This document shows positions 44,746 through 56,960 of a DNA stretch of 64,000 nucleotides, one piece after another (the first letter of the stretch is position 1; the number at the start of each line of letters is the position of its first letter). The DNA is from Turritopsis dohrnii (taxonomy: Eukaryota; Cnidaria; Hydrozoa; Anthoathecata; Oceaniidae). A program made the position numbers and the translations under genes. Location: assembly GCA_027922465.2 (NCBI GenBank), contig BQMF02000200.1:496001-560000 (forward strand). The letters are read 5' to 3'. The notes below the pieces were generated by a model. It made no database searches. It was not told where the DNA came from and saw nothing but the letters and a program-made list of their open reading frames with translations.

Positions 44746-46655
44746 ACAGTAACATGGATTAGAAACATCCAAGAACATCTTGAATGTAAGTAAAAGCATG
44801 CAGCGCATTATAGTAAGATGGTGTTGCAGATGGCTGTACGTGCATTAGACGTGCTATGCCTTTTCCTTCATTTGATGTGGACGATGTAACTAAGGTTGCA
44901 AGCTGGACAAAATATATAAGAAAACATTTAAGTATTACTGATGACAAATATCAAATATAAAGACTATTTTTGAATTCTATTAGCGGGATTCGGAAAAATC
45001 ATGTTCCGTTTACACAAAACTATTTTTCTATAGATTTGTAGGGAATTGTATAAAACTTAGTAGAGTTGTTCGTGAATTTTTCACTACAAAGTCATTAGAT
45101 ACTTCACATCAATACTTCAAATAAGCATGCAAAGTCATGATGTTTCTTTTGATACAACAAAAGGCTTTAAATCTCTGAAGTACCGTTTTAGTAGAACGGT
45201 TTCAAAAAAATTCCCACAAGTCATTGATTTTTTTCGCGTAACAGGCTCGTTGAGTTTACGAATCTCCCTAATGGGCAAATAGGTTTATGGCGTTTTCAAT
45301 AGCCTGATGTTTTTATTATATACATGTATATATTTTGTGCAAGAATGCATAATTTTTGAACTATTTGTAATGTAATATTTTTAATGCACAAATTTATTAA
45401 TTTCCATCAGTGAAGAAAAGCAATTTTGACAGTAACGTCGAAATAAGACAGCTGAACTTTGCCACAAATTATTCCAAACCTCGGCATTTCAACATCCGAA
45501 AATACTGCCTAAACTAAACGATAAAGTTAGTTATTTCAATCAAAACCATTGGATTACGCAAGAAAAAAAGGTAGAAAAAAAGTTTCTTGAAAATTCAAGA
45601 CAACCAAGGTAGCTAGCTAACACTGATTGACATTTTGAAATGCTTTAAATACTCCTTTATCATCTTTAGAAATTTTAGTTTCACACTTAAATGTCAGGTT
45701 AGCAATGCTCTTTCAGACCAGTGCTTTTTCTGATAATTATAGCATACTTGACATGGATTCTTGCAAAATTTGTATGTTTTTGTATGTTTGGTAAGTCATA
45801 AAACCTCTGCTACTAATAAAGCAAAACTATTCTACTAATGAAAAAGTAAGGATGGACCTAATCATAAATTACATCTTTGCACACATCACCTCCTTTCCAT
45901 GTTTATGGATTATTACGTGCTTAACCTTGATAAGAGAATTTTGTAAAACATTTTTCCGTGAGGTGTCGTTTCTCTTTGTAAACAGCACAAACGCCATTTA
46001 AATTCAGGTTGAAAACGAGACGTTTCGTGTTGTGGCGTAATTCATGAAAAGACTATCTATTCTGAAATATGAAATTGAAGCGGTTATTATTTGTTGAAAG
46101 TGTACAGGCGTCCGTTGTGTTTGTACAAAAATTTATTCAAAATGGGCTTTTCAAACAATACGTATAACATTAAAACAATATACACATAGTTTCTGTTTTT
46201 GGAATCCCCTGTGATTCTTCCAAAAGAAATATCACAAACAATCTATATGAAGTTGAAGATTTCATAGAATAGAACTTAAATATTAATAAATATTAAAATA
46301 TAACTTTAAATGTTTTTATATATGCACATTTTTTATATGCACTGATGATGGTTTTATACCAAAAAGCTTTTGCTTAATTTTAAACTTGTTGTTTTTTATT
46401 TTCTTTTATCTACGTCTAATGGCGAATCATACCGACACTTATAAAAGTATTTGCACAAATGACGATAAGCCCGAACTTTACCCTTACTAACCCAGGCACA
46501 TTTCACAATGCTTACCATAAAGCCTGATGTTTGAATCGTCATTGTTGACGAAGAGACTTTGTTGTCCTAAATTGCTTTATTCAGATCGAACTTCAAGTAA
46601 CGTTCGAGAAACTATCCAATTACACGCTGTTTAAGTAGGTTAGATTATTAGCATC
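44746..46655. other. Gene-free AT-rich stretch
   Basis: No coding frame is supported. A repeat shared with 49698 lies at 46436, and a TGATGATGGTTTTATACCAA / AAAGCTTTTGC patch near 46340 also occurs in inverted form near 13905 and 43200. Confidence 0.4.
46436..46540 (+). repeat. Dispersed repeat, pair with 49698
   Basis: Shares CACTTATAAAAGTATTTG, ACAAATGA and CTAACCCARRCACATTT with 49698-49800. Confidence 0.55.
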
Positions 46656-46757
46656 GCAGTAGGAAAAATTGTCAAGGACACTGTTATTGAAATAATGTGT
46701 ATATTTCTATAGAAATGCACTCCTTTGCAATAGTTTTTCCACTAATTCGCCCACTGG
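46656..46757. repeat. 115-bp hairpin MITE family, copy j
   Basis: Keeps ATATTTCTATAGAAATGCAC and the CGCCCACTGG terminus. Confidence 0.6.
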
Positions 46758-47133
46758 ATTAAGTACACTATTGGATTTTGTGTCACAATTGGACAAGTCT
46801 TGATCATTTTCAACTATAATATTATTTTATTTCGGACCAATATTTTTATATCTTAAAAAAAAAGACTCACAAAGTGAAAAATTTACGTTGAAGGTCACGG
46901 TGATAATAATCTGTGTCGCTGCGACATTGCCAATATGAAAAATCTGCTGCAAATGCTCATATTTTCGGGGTTGTCTGAACCATTCCAAAAGAATTGACTT
47001 GTGAACAAGACTTGGTAAGAAAACTGTATTCCAGCATGTGTTATAAATTGTGTATGCGTAACTTTCGTCGATTACTTTGAAAATACGTTATATTCATATT
47101 TGTTTTCCAATAAAGTATTAAATGAAATTAGGT

Positions 47134-50100
47134 TTACGGTGCAGTCAAATACCGCTCTGTAATGGGGTACGCCTCTTTGCTGCTAGGAAATGTTACTGCA
47201 ACAGCAAGATGGTCACCCCGAGCGTTCTCATAAAATAACACTTCGATGAAATACGGCTGATCACTTTGAAGTTTTTGCGGTGGTGACGATAGTCGATAAT
47301 CATACATACCATTCGATGTAGGCTTGTATATTATCGAATTTTTCGTGTTTTCATCACTGCCAAAGAATAATTCGCAAACATCATCACACGCGATATGAAA
47401 TGTATGTGCACCTGTCTCAGGAGATGTAAACTTGGTCCTCAATCTTCTCCCAAACTTCTCGAAGGATGTTCCGTAGTTTGGCAAGTCCAAGTTATGGTGC
47501 CATAACACTGAATCAGGTGAATTTGGAAATCTGGGGTCGTTTTTTAGTCCTTCAAAAGAGCTAACGTCATACCATATTTCTGTTTTTACTCGGCCAGGTA
47601 CTGAAGAAAAAAAAATAAAAAGATAAAGGTATGATTTTTATATTCACTGGATAAAAACAAATGAAAAGAATTTGCATTAAATCTGACATTATCAATTTGA
47701 TCTCTTACTCTGGGATATCATATCTTCACAACAGCTGCTGAAAATTTCTTAACGTGGCTTATTAAGAATCAAGCTGAACTATTCAAATGAAGAACTAAAA
47801 CTTAGTGGCATATCCAGAGGGTCTAGACTATTCTCTAGATGTACTGCTGAACAATCATTAGACATGAAATTCATGTGTGAGAGGTTTTCTACCAAATCAA
47901 AAGCAGTTAAGGGTTAATTGCTGGTGACATGTGATGCAATTAGGAAGCTTAACAAATCTGCACCGGTTGACTTACCGTGATGCTCCAGCGTATGCATCGA
48001 ATTGACAGCGCCACATCCAGTATGGTGAAGTAGAGAATTTCCTGCAGTGAGCCAACCATTGAGTGGATGAATACAACGATCCCCATAATACAAATACTTT
48101 CCTAAGAGGTGGAAAGAAATAAATGATTCAAGTTATCTGAAGTCATTACGTTGCATTATGTTGCTTATGTTGTCTTACCGAACATAAGCAACCATTTAAA
48201 CTTAGTTGAAACTTCTGGGCAGGTTCCTAAGACAATCGGTTCACCATTTCCTCGCCGACCGTGCATTGTACAGACCCTTTTGTTTGAGCAAACGTGTAGC
48301 AAATCTCCAGTTTCTGCGTTGAATTTGAAGTCATAGACAGGATTATTGTTGCACACATCATCTAGCAAAACTTTCGTTCCATCAACCGATCCGCAACCGT
48401 CCGCTGGTTTCCAACACAAGCTGCCAAGATTGATGTGTCCACCTGGGAATATAATTAAACAGTTAAAATCGGCAAGACCGCGAGACAAAAACACCGGATT
48501 TACTGGTAGCACTTGGGAAAGAGCTAACAAAGTCAGCTGCAAAAACACTTAGCATGTTTAGGAAAGTAAGTTTGATGGATCCTACTGCGTACAATCTAGC
48601 AACAATGACGTTTGAGACTATCTTCTACTGCTTTCTGTCTTGCACATAACACTGTCTTTTGTTCTATATCAAACTGAACATTTGGTGTGTTTCTAAGCAA
48701 GCCTTATCAAATAGATTTAATTTTACTTCAATTCTTCCAAAAGGATTCTAATCAATTTAGAATAGTTGGGGTCTCGCGGAACGCTCTGTTAAAACATGGA
48801 CGTATAAAAAGAGAAGGACTTACAACTTTTATAAATCTATTCAAACAAGCTCGCCTCGCTTTATTGAAATTTTGACAAAAGCAGTTTTGAAACTCCCTCA
48901 AGTGCTGTTAAAAATACATGTTTCCATTGGCCTCCACACTAGCAGCCTTTTGTTATAAACACGAAAACTGCTGAAAAACACCAAAACTAAAAGTATGATT
49001 CCTTAGGAGTTCCTAAAGCTTCAGACTTGAAACTTTCAGAAAAGATAGATAAACTATCTCTCTGTTTTGTGTAGCTTAGGCATTTTTGAGGCGCAAATAT
49101 TAACTTCATAACATGCAGAGACGCTGTGCCATGATTTTCTTCTATTTTCACTTGTAACATCTTCTAGCAAACTCACAGACATTTTAAAAATGATTAAATA
49201 TCGTCGTCTGTGGCTTTGAACAATGAATAAAAGTGTTTTGAAAGCTAATGAGTCTTAATTCCTCTGATATTTCAGTTTTCCGCGTTGGATTGGCACGTAA
49301 GTAATCGTTCGTCTCAACAAAAATCCAGTGAAATGCGAGACGCGCTTTGGTATGAAAGGGATGCCGACACAATGGATTTTAACAATAGAATTGAATAGCT
49401 ATTGAAATGAGTTGTGAGTCCTTCTCTTTTTATACGTCCATGGTTAAAATGAGGGCTTGTTTAAACCGGCTGGCTTATTTTCGGAGTTTTTTTAAACAAA
49501 AACCGGATAAGAAATAACTTTTGTGCACACGCGAAACTCTTTTCAGTTTTCAAAGATCCTGATTATGTATCCCCATGTCAATACTTCAACTAGCTGTGTG
49601 TTATTGTGAACATCAGTTTCATTCAGACGTTTTCAGTTTTCATTTGAGAGTGATAAATGATATTATATGATATTAATATCATATTAATACGTTAAAAAAC
49701 ACTTATAAAAGTATTTGAACAAATGAGGCTAACCCGGAGCCTTACCTTCGCTAACCCAAACACATTTGCTACTGTTTATATCGCAAAAATCTGATGGTAA
49801 CAACTTGTTAAACGAACATATTGTATCTGATTGCATTCCAGCAGTTTAGTGATGCGTTCTTAAATGGTCCCTGTTTAACAAAGATAACGGTCTGTTTTGG
49901 CTTTGTGTTGCCTTATGGGAGCAATAAAACATTCTACCATAATATACTTACTGCCAGAGTAGCAGTCACACACATCCCCTTCTTCTTCGATATGAATGCA
50001 TGGACACGACCCACATGGCTTACTGCAGATGATTTTATACTGGAATAATAAGTATACACATTATCAAATTGGGAATCATCGTCAATCTATCTTTTCAAAG

Positions 50101-53100
50101 AATAGATCTTAAAATTCGTTAAATTTATCAATTAAACCATTTGAATATCTCAAGTTAACCTCCAAAATTTTTGGTACTAATTATTGTATGAAAGATTTGA
50201 CCAATACGAAAATAGATCTCCATGACTTCAATCGAAAATCAATAAGAAAACGCTTTTGATATGTTAGTCGACTAATAATATCATATAAAAAAAATGTTTT
50301 TTTTTACTTAAACTTGTATCGTCACGGTGTCTACCTTCATGTAAGATATCGAATAACCGTGGTAGAAAACAGAGATTTTATACATGTGTATAAACACACA
50401 CTTTACCTTAAAGGCCAGTTATTATTTATTATTATTATTATTAAATCATATATTTGGGATCCATTAATTACAAAATGGTTCTTCTCCCTACAACTTAAAA
50501 ATAAAAATAAAAATACTAAAATATATATCTTTATTAGTATGTAAATTAAAATATCGAGATTAAAACAAACTGAATAAAATGTAGGACACAACTTGAGAAT
50601 GTCATTGATTTGAGTACGACAATAAGAAACCTTATGAAATTAAATTGAAAGAATCTTAGCCTGGATGAACTGGGCAAATAGAGGAAATATAGCAATATGC
50701 AAGCTGGCCAAGACGCACCCTCTATAGGAGATTAACTATAAATAAACCATAAATAAATGTATAAAGAGATAAAAATTTAGATTACCACATTAAATATTTC
50801 GTATTAAAAGTTTAAAAAAATTTTATGGCAGAAATAAGATGACAAAAGTACTAGTATTCACCAAACACACTTGAAAAGGGAAGAGTAGCTTCAGCAAATC
50901 AGGAAGAATATTCCAAAGTTCTATTGCAAACGCCATATAATATTATAGAGATAAAACTCTAGCAAAAGCTCTATCACTATAATATCGTTTAGCTTCCCTG
51001 TAAAATACTTTTTTATTATTAATTACTCTAATAGCTTTTGGTAAATTATTAAAAGTATTAAAAACTTGATCATTAAAGGTGCTTTTTTCACCATGTTCAA
51101 CCATCATTTCAATATCTCTTCTAGTTGTTTTCTTAGATTCTTGTAGTTTGACAGGCAGGTATTTCGGCCAGTTTCGATCGTGTAAGGCTGAGAAGCAACA
51201 ATTTGCAATAGAAAAGTTTATTAATTCACTAATAGGTAACCAACCTAATGTTCTAATCATATCAGGTTCTTTCACGTATCGACCTAATACATAGCTAGCA
51301 ACCGTATTTTGTGTTTTTTGTAGCCGTTGAATTTGATACTTTGGTAGCTGACTGTATACTACTAAGCAATATCTAATTTTGATATAATCAAAGTTTCAGC
51401 CAGAGATTTACGAACTTTATATGGTGTGAAGCGTTTAAATTGACGAAGACTTCTAAGTGTCGCATAAGAAGATTGAATTACATTATTTACGTGACATGAC
51501 CAGGATAGGTTTTCATCAAAATGAATTCCCAGAATCTTTTTTGTAGTAACTCTTTCAATACGTTTGCCATTATGCATTACTTTAAGGTTTTCGTTGATTA
51601 GATTATGTCTCTTGCTTAGTTGAGTAGTTGAGAATAGCATAAACTTTGTTTTAGGGTCATTGAAGACCAAGCTGTTATTAGAAGACCATGTTGATACAGT
51701 TCTTAGGTCAGATTCTAATTCTTCTATACATTTTGTTAGATTTTTCGGTTTTGAATGTTTGTATAGGGTGGAATCATCAGCATATTGTAAGGTGTCACAG
51801 GTAACATTCTCTGCAAGATCAATTGTTTCCAGTTCATTTCCTTATTCGTTGCGACTGAACAAACTACAGTTTAGATAAGCTTAGTAGCTTGAGTGATTTG
51901 AAATGGTAGGCAAATTAAATTGCTTCCGCCGATCATAACCCAGCTCATATGCCAGTTCATATGAACCGGAAACTTGATGAACGCAACATCAAAGGCAGAA
52001 CACAAAGTGATGAGACATTTGCATGGGTGACCTTATAAAATTTTGTCTCGGTTAACTTCCTCCAACAGACTTGGAATTAAACATTTTTAGCACTTTTCTT
52101 TTGTGTAAAGCTCATAAAATGTTCATCTTAACTGCTTGCTGTAAAAAGGTCTCGTTAGCCGCTATAACTGGGTTTTCAACAAAAATAATATATGAGGTGA
52201 TTTAGAAACAGCGGAAATCTGGGATTTCACCGAGAGGTGCCAAGGTCGCACACGAAATGTACGCCGGGTAAAGCAGTCGTGTTTTTTAGCTGTTTTGTTC
52301 AGTTGCATTCTGTTTCAGTAAATTGGCGTGTATCAAGAAATAACGAAAGTCTCCATTACAACCGCTAGCTTATCTGACATTTTCTCTTCAAACTTTTTCG
52401 TCAAAAAACAAAGCGTTTCTTGATATTCGTTTGACGCATAATAATATTAGTTCAAAATAATCTTTCCATCGTTTCTTAAAAGGTTTGAGCAACTGTTATC
52501 TTTGAATTGTTTGAAGGCAAATCTAAATATATTGTGACTCAGAAAAACTTTCATTTTCTACATTTGCTGAATTGTTCTGAAAAAATATATTTGAAAAATC
52601 TTGAAAGAAATCTTGTATCTTGGCGGGCCCTACCTGCCCTAACAGTTTCTTTAATGTGCTCCAGCTAACAAAACAAATTTCTTAAAGGTTGTGAGGTATA
52701 GGTCACTGGAGAGGACGTTGTTATTCTTATCAAACTCAAAAATTGATAACCACATCATAAAATTTTCATAATGTGTTTAACATATGTATGTACGCACACA
52801 ATATGTACTCATGGTACTTTATAAACACACAACCAAGTTTGTATGAATATGTTATTCAAAACTAACCAAATGAATAAAGTTTACGTGAATTACAAATTAT
52901 GAAGTCCTTTTGCATGACGCCATTATATCAGGTATGGAGTGTTGAAAGGGAACATTTATCATAGTTATTTGATCTCCTTAATGCATCACATAGCTACCGC
53001 AATGAAGCGAGAAAAACCATCATTTAAAATGTTTCAATGACATTCAAGAATTTCATAAATAAAATTGATATTTTCACAGCAATTTAGAACAGGGTTAAAA

Positions 53101-54284
53101 CCACCCAAAGCCAATTATTAATAGCATTGCATTGTGGTTGATTTTCAATGTATTTAAGAGATATCTTATAACAAATGTCATTAATATCAACCAGTGCCCT
53201 TTGGACTAATTTGGTTAGAAAGCTCTGCGAAGGAGTACATTTCTATATAAATGTACACACTATTTCAATGAAAATGCTCTTTGTTGTAGTGACTTTATGA
53301 CTTTGCTGTCTGCAATCTCATAACAGTACTGCTTATCTATTGGTTCAATTATATTGCGGTTACCACATTCTGCCTTCTGTCGATTAAGTATTGAAGAAGT
53401 CTCTATATGACTCCCATGGATATCTACAAATAGCCACTGAATGACAATACAAAGTGTACATCGTAACCTATAAATAATATCTCGAATCATCTCATAGGGC
53501 AAAATAGTGTCACCGAAACGTCGAGAATTTTTTACTGAAAGAACGTGCATACTTCTGTAGAGATGTACTACTTTGCAGTGATTTTTCAGAAAAAGTTGGG
53601 ATATGTTATGTCACTAATTGCGCGTTTTCAAAAGTATTTGTACAAACCACAGTGAGATATACCGAATAAATTGCTTTGTAGTTTGCTTAAAATATCTCAA
53701 ATAACATCTTCACATATTTGCGAGTTAAAAACTATAAAATCTGTAAACCTTTGTCAAAATGATGATGAAAAAATATTCTTAATATTTCAAACACAGACCT
53801 TTAGACACGATAATTTGGTCACAATGATGAGTTAAAACAAAAATTGGAGAAAGGTTTATTTACTTTCCCTTTCTGTTACTTCTTATCGAAACTGCATAGC
53901 GATACTCACCAAAGGTTTGTGTCTCCACACTTCATTGGTTAGGGTGAAACCAGTATCGTAATAAGCATATCCCCCTTTATTGACAAACTTGTCAGATTCT
54001 GATTTACTGTTTCGGTCGACATCAAGAAGTGAACATTTCTGTAAGTGGTTGTTGACGTAGAAAGACTGACAGGTCGGATTTGAAAGACACTGCCTTGCAC
54101 AACAAGATGATTCACAGTTGATATGATTTGCAATCGGTGTCTTGTTTAGTATTCGATTATTCACGATTCTCCGAAACAGCGCCCTCTTTTCCTTTTCATT
54201 TCTCGTTATTCCATACTCAGGCATTTTGATTCCGTTGGCATTTTGAATCCATAGTAGCGACACAAAAGCTGCCAAAACCTTCAT
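47134..54284 (-). CDS. Secreted PAN-EGF-lectin-PA14 multidomain protein
   Basis: Five minus-strand exons join in frame with GT/AG ends: 53910-54284, 49952-50039, 48179-48442, 47976-48101 and 47134-47600, giving 439 residues. Exon 1 encodes a signal peptide (MKVLAAFVSLLWIQNANG) and a PAN/apple-type domain (CCARQCLSNPTCQSFYV, later CSLLD and GGYAYYDTG). Exon 2 is a six-cysteine EGF-like module (CSKPCGSCPC...VCDC). Exons 3-4 form a cysteine-rich lectin-like part (LCWKPADGCGS; DRCIHPLNGW; HTGCG), perhaps half of a ricin-B-type trefoil. Exon 5 is a PA14-type domain (LRTKFTSPETGAHTFHI, CDDVCELFFGSD, YFIEVLFYEN) and ends in TAA. PAN, lectin and PA14 modules bind carbohydrate or protein outside the cell, so extracellular recognition is likely. 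The upstream Met at 54335 is possible, but the downstream one gives a clean signal peptide. Confidence 0.75.
48789..49449. mobile_element. ~660-bp inverted-repeat element in intron 2 of the PA14 gene
   Basis: TTAAAACATGGACGTATAAA then AAGAGAAGGACTTACAAC at the left, and its inverse with four mismatches at 49408-49447. It lies between EGF exon 2 and lectin exon 3. No transposase motif. Confidence 0.6.
49698..49800 (+). repeat. Dispersed repeat, pair with 46436
   Basis: Both copies flank the 3' half of the PA14 gene in the same orientation. Confidence 0.5.
50640..51860 (-). mobile_element. 5'-truncated non-LTR retrotransposon (CR1/L2-like)
   Basis: Minus-strand reverse transcriptase remains begin with LQYADDSTLYKHS near 51790, containing the catalytic YADD box. 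KKILGIHFDENLSWSCHV (near 51530), the thumb region FTPYKVRKSLAETLIISKLD, and after a frame break near 51355, TLGWLPISELINFSIANCCF and LHDRNWPKYLPV follow. This order is that of CR1/L2/Rex-type LINEs. There is no endonuclease or N-terminal part, and about 300 bp of possible 3' untranslated DNA follows. It sits in intron 1 of the PA14 gene and is inactive. Confidence 0.75.
51880..53190. other. Intron 1 remainder of the PA14 gene
   Basis: No exon-like frame or clear inverted repeat was seen. Confidence 0.35.
53191..53312. repeat. 115-bp hairpin MITE family, copy k
   Basis: Preserves CTGCGAAGGAGTACATTTCT and a mutated right arm (TGTAGTGACTTTATGACTTT). Confidence 0.55.
53521..53600. repeat. 115-bp hairpin MITE family, copy l (partial)
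   Basis: The right part only, ending TTTGCAGTGATTTTTCAG. Confidence 0.45.
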
Positions 54285-54359
54285 TTTAGTCTCTATACAA
54301 CTATCTAATATCACAACATAAAACCACAGGAACATTTTCTGATGTTATCTATTTAGTGT

Positions 54360-55427
54360 ATAAAATTATTTTGAAAAAAAAAAATTGTGAATTGTGTACT
54401 GAAGAAGTATCAATATGACTATTATTTTGGCTTTCCACAAATACCGATTGATATGATTTAGAATAACTCTCTATACAAAGCCTGTGGCAACCTGTAAGTT
54501 ATGTTGAATTAGCTATATGAATTTGTTTTTATTTCGTATCGAATATAGACCTTTACAGTCCTATACGACACTTTTGAAATTTACAAGTTTCGCCTCTTTT
54601 CGACCTGGATGATAACGATGTTTCCTTCGCATGATAAAAACACAAGTTTCAAAATGACCGCTTACCATGTATAAGTGTTCGGAACACGAAATGCCTATAT
54701 GGAATATATGTTTAAACCAGCGTGTTCCTTCTCCTTTTTCTCCGTTCTATTAGAGATACCAAGTCTAAAAAGTACTTCAATGAGGAAGAAATGAATTCCA
54801 TACATATAGTCATATAGAAACACAAGAATCGATAAATGACCCAGATATTTGTATTAAGAGACCCCCTCAACTTATTATCAGATGGTTTTCCCGCAAACTA
54901 GAAGCCTTCAGTCTTTAAAAATTTCCGTTAGAACCCTTCATGTCATACATTCTGCGTGGCTTATAAATTAATTAAAGAAACGAGTTTTTTTTAGCTTGAT
55001 TGACAGTATGGAATTGCATTTTTTTTAATCTACAGACACTGTGGATTCGATCTATGTTCCTAATTAAGAGAACTAGTGGATGGTATCTTTAAATGAGACA
55101 GCTGCAACGTGCCTTCAGTCACTGCTATTTGATGAAAAGTATACATGCTATTAAAATCGATTTTCCACAAACAAAGACTTACATAAATGAGACCTAGGTT
55201 TGTTAAAGATGTCGCCATAGCGGTGGATATTCCCTGTAGGTAGTCTCTATAAAGTCCAAACCCGCATTCAAAACAACGTTGTTGTGTAATTGATTCAGAA
55301 TTCGGTACGCACGATGGTTCCAGCGGGCGCAATTTCAAGGGTGAAAGATGTTTGGAGGAATCATCCAGGGGGTACAATTTTGCAGGCGGGAATCACCATG
55401 ACAGGATTTACTTCATACGTTGAGAAG
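54360..55427. other. Intergenic stretch upstream of the PA14 gene
   Basis: The minus-strand region 55165-55330 has a fair GTAAGT donor after LGLIY and a cysteine-containing frame (CVPNSESITQQRCFECGF), but no acceptor or partner exon, so I do not call a gene. Confidence 0.3.
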
Positions 55428-55705
55428 ATGATTTTGCAAAGATTTCGCTTTCTGTTCGGGAGATTGTTGGTTAAATCCATGACAGAGTCATGCCAGTGAC
55501 TATAAATGTATGAATACTTCCTCTCTGCTTAGCACTCAGCAAGAAACTAGAAAGTCTTGGTTGGTTGTGTTGTTGGACGTGTCCTGTCATTACATCTTTA
55601 GTTGCCCAAATGGTGAATCAAGAACCTACTTCCCCTTCCCCTTCCCCTTCCCCTTGAGGGATTGAAGAGGGCATCCTGGGTAAACAATCTAAAACAATAA
55701 TAATA
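55428..55705 (+). mobile_element. SINE family B, copy 2
   Basis: Matches 24095-24350: CTCTGCTTAGCACTCAGCAA, GTCTTGGTTGGTTGTG and GGCATCCTGGGTAAACAATC with an A-rich tail. It carries an internal (CCCCTT)n expansion at 55640-55666. Confidence 0.55.
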
Positions 55706-56960
55706 CAATCTTCCGACAAAAAAGTTGCAAAGTATTAAAAAATTGAGACAATTGATTTAGCTATATTTCAGTCGTCTGCTGGTGGCATTTTCATATTTTC
55801 AACGAGAAACGAGTGTCACATAGCGGACAAGCTCAAAATACACAGACTATAACATTGTACCAAATGCCATGCATCCTTGTATATCGATGATCTTCCAGAT
55901 TACGCCATTTTCAGCATTCTCAACAGAGTAGCGTGGAAAGTACCTCCAGTAATTGCAATACACAATTTTCACGCTATTTGCCGAAATGCTTCAGGAAATA
56001 ATCTGAACATTATGAGAAACAAAGGCTTAAATTTGTCAAAATTTTTAAAGATTGCATACATTTCTTATATTTTGAATCAGTGATTGTAATTTCTTTTCTC
56101 TACTTTTGGCGACTTTTTCGTAACATGCAAAATGCTGAGAATTAAGCGGATAACAGGTTAAGAAATTTTAAATATCCACAGGACATCATTTATTATTCTT
56201 TTTGTTGATTAAAACATTTGCCAGTATCAAGATATCAAACAAAGAAACAAGTTTTAAAGTGAAGCAGAAGCTTGTAACATAACACTGATGGTGTTGATGA
56301 TGTTCTTATTTTTGCTTTGCTTCATCTTATTGATTCATCGCAATGTTTTCCCCTCTGGCAAAGCAATACCTTTTAAATCATTTTGCATCACTATATTGAT
56401 TTTCTTTACAAACCGTACGACGTTGCAGACTGTGGTTTTTCTGAATGTCAGCAAAAACATTTCAGAACAAATAAGGATGGAATGGAAGCGCATTAGATAA
56501 AAAGGCAAATTTTCATTGACCAAGATTTAGTAATAACACCTCTGATTTATGTAAGTTTTCTTCAGTGATTTTTATTTGCATCTACCACAGCAGACACACA
56601 ATGTTACCGCAAGGTTTGGGAGTTACGTTAACATCAGTATCCAGTATCCATTACTTTTCGTTTCTTTACAAAAAATTTTCAAAACAACAAAACTAGCATG
56701 AACATGGAACTAAAAGTTACTCCTTCAAGTTACGAAAATTGACATGGCATGAGCACAGGTCCTAATAGAAAGAACGAAAACGGAAATAACGTATAAAATA
56801 AAGTGCTAACCATCAGAAAAAAAATCAGATCTAGTATTAAGTAGAGTTAGTGAGTCTTCCTTTGGCAGATGACTAATTTCTAGATTTGCACATATGAAAT
56901 TGATACCTTGGTGAAGCTTATTTATTTTACAATAGTTGAATGTTGTGTAAGTTTTCAAAA

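Noticed and set aside
48165..48548. Open frame starting at MFLQLTLLALSQ as a separate gene with its own signal peptide
   Set aside because: The stretch between that Met and the lectin sequence ends in TTATATTCCCAG, a good acceptor, and the EGF exon joins there in phase. I treat the upstream part as intron.
55060..55377. Minus-strand exon with a cysteine-containing frame and GTAAGT donor
   Set aside because: No acceptor within the open part and no partner exon in phase. The overlapping plus-strand frame runs into the SINE.
56288..56500. 70-codon plus-strand frame with a signal-peptide-like start
   Set aside because: No homologue recognised, no cysteine pattern and no splice support. It is opposite to the transcription of both neighbouring genes.
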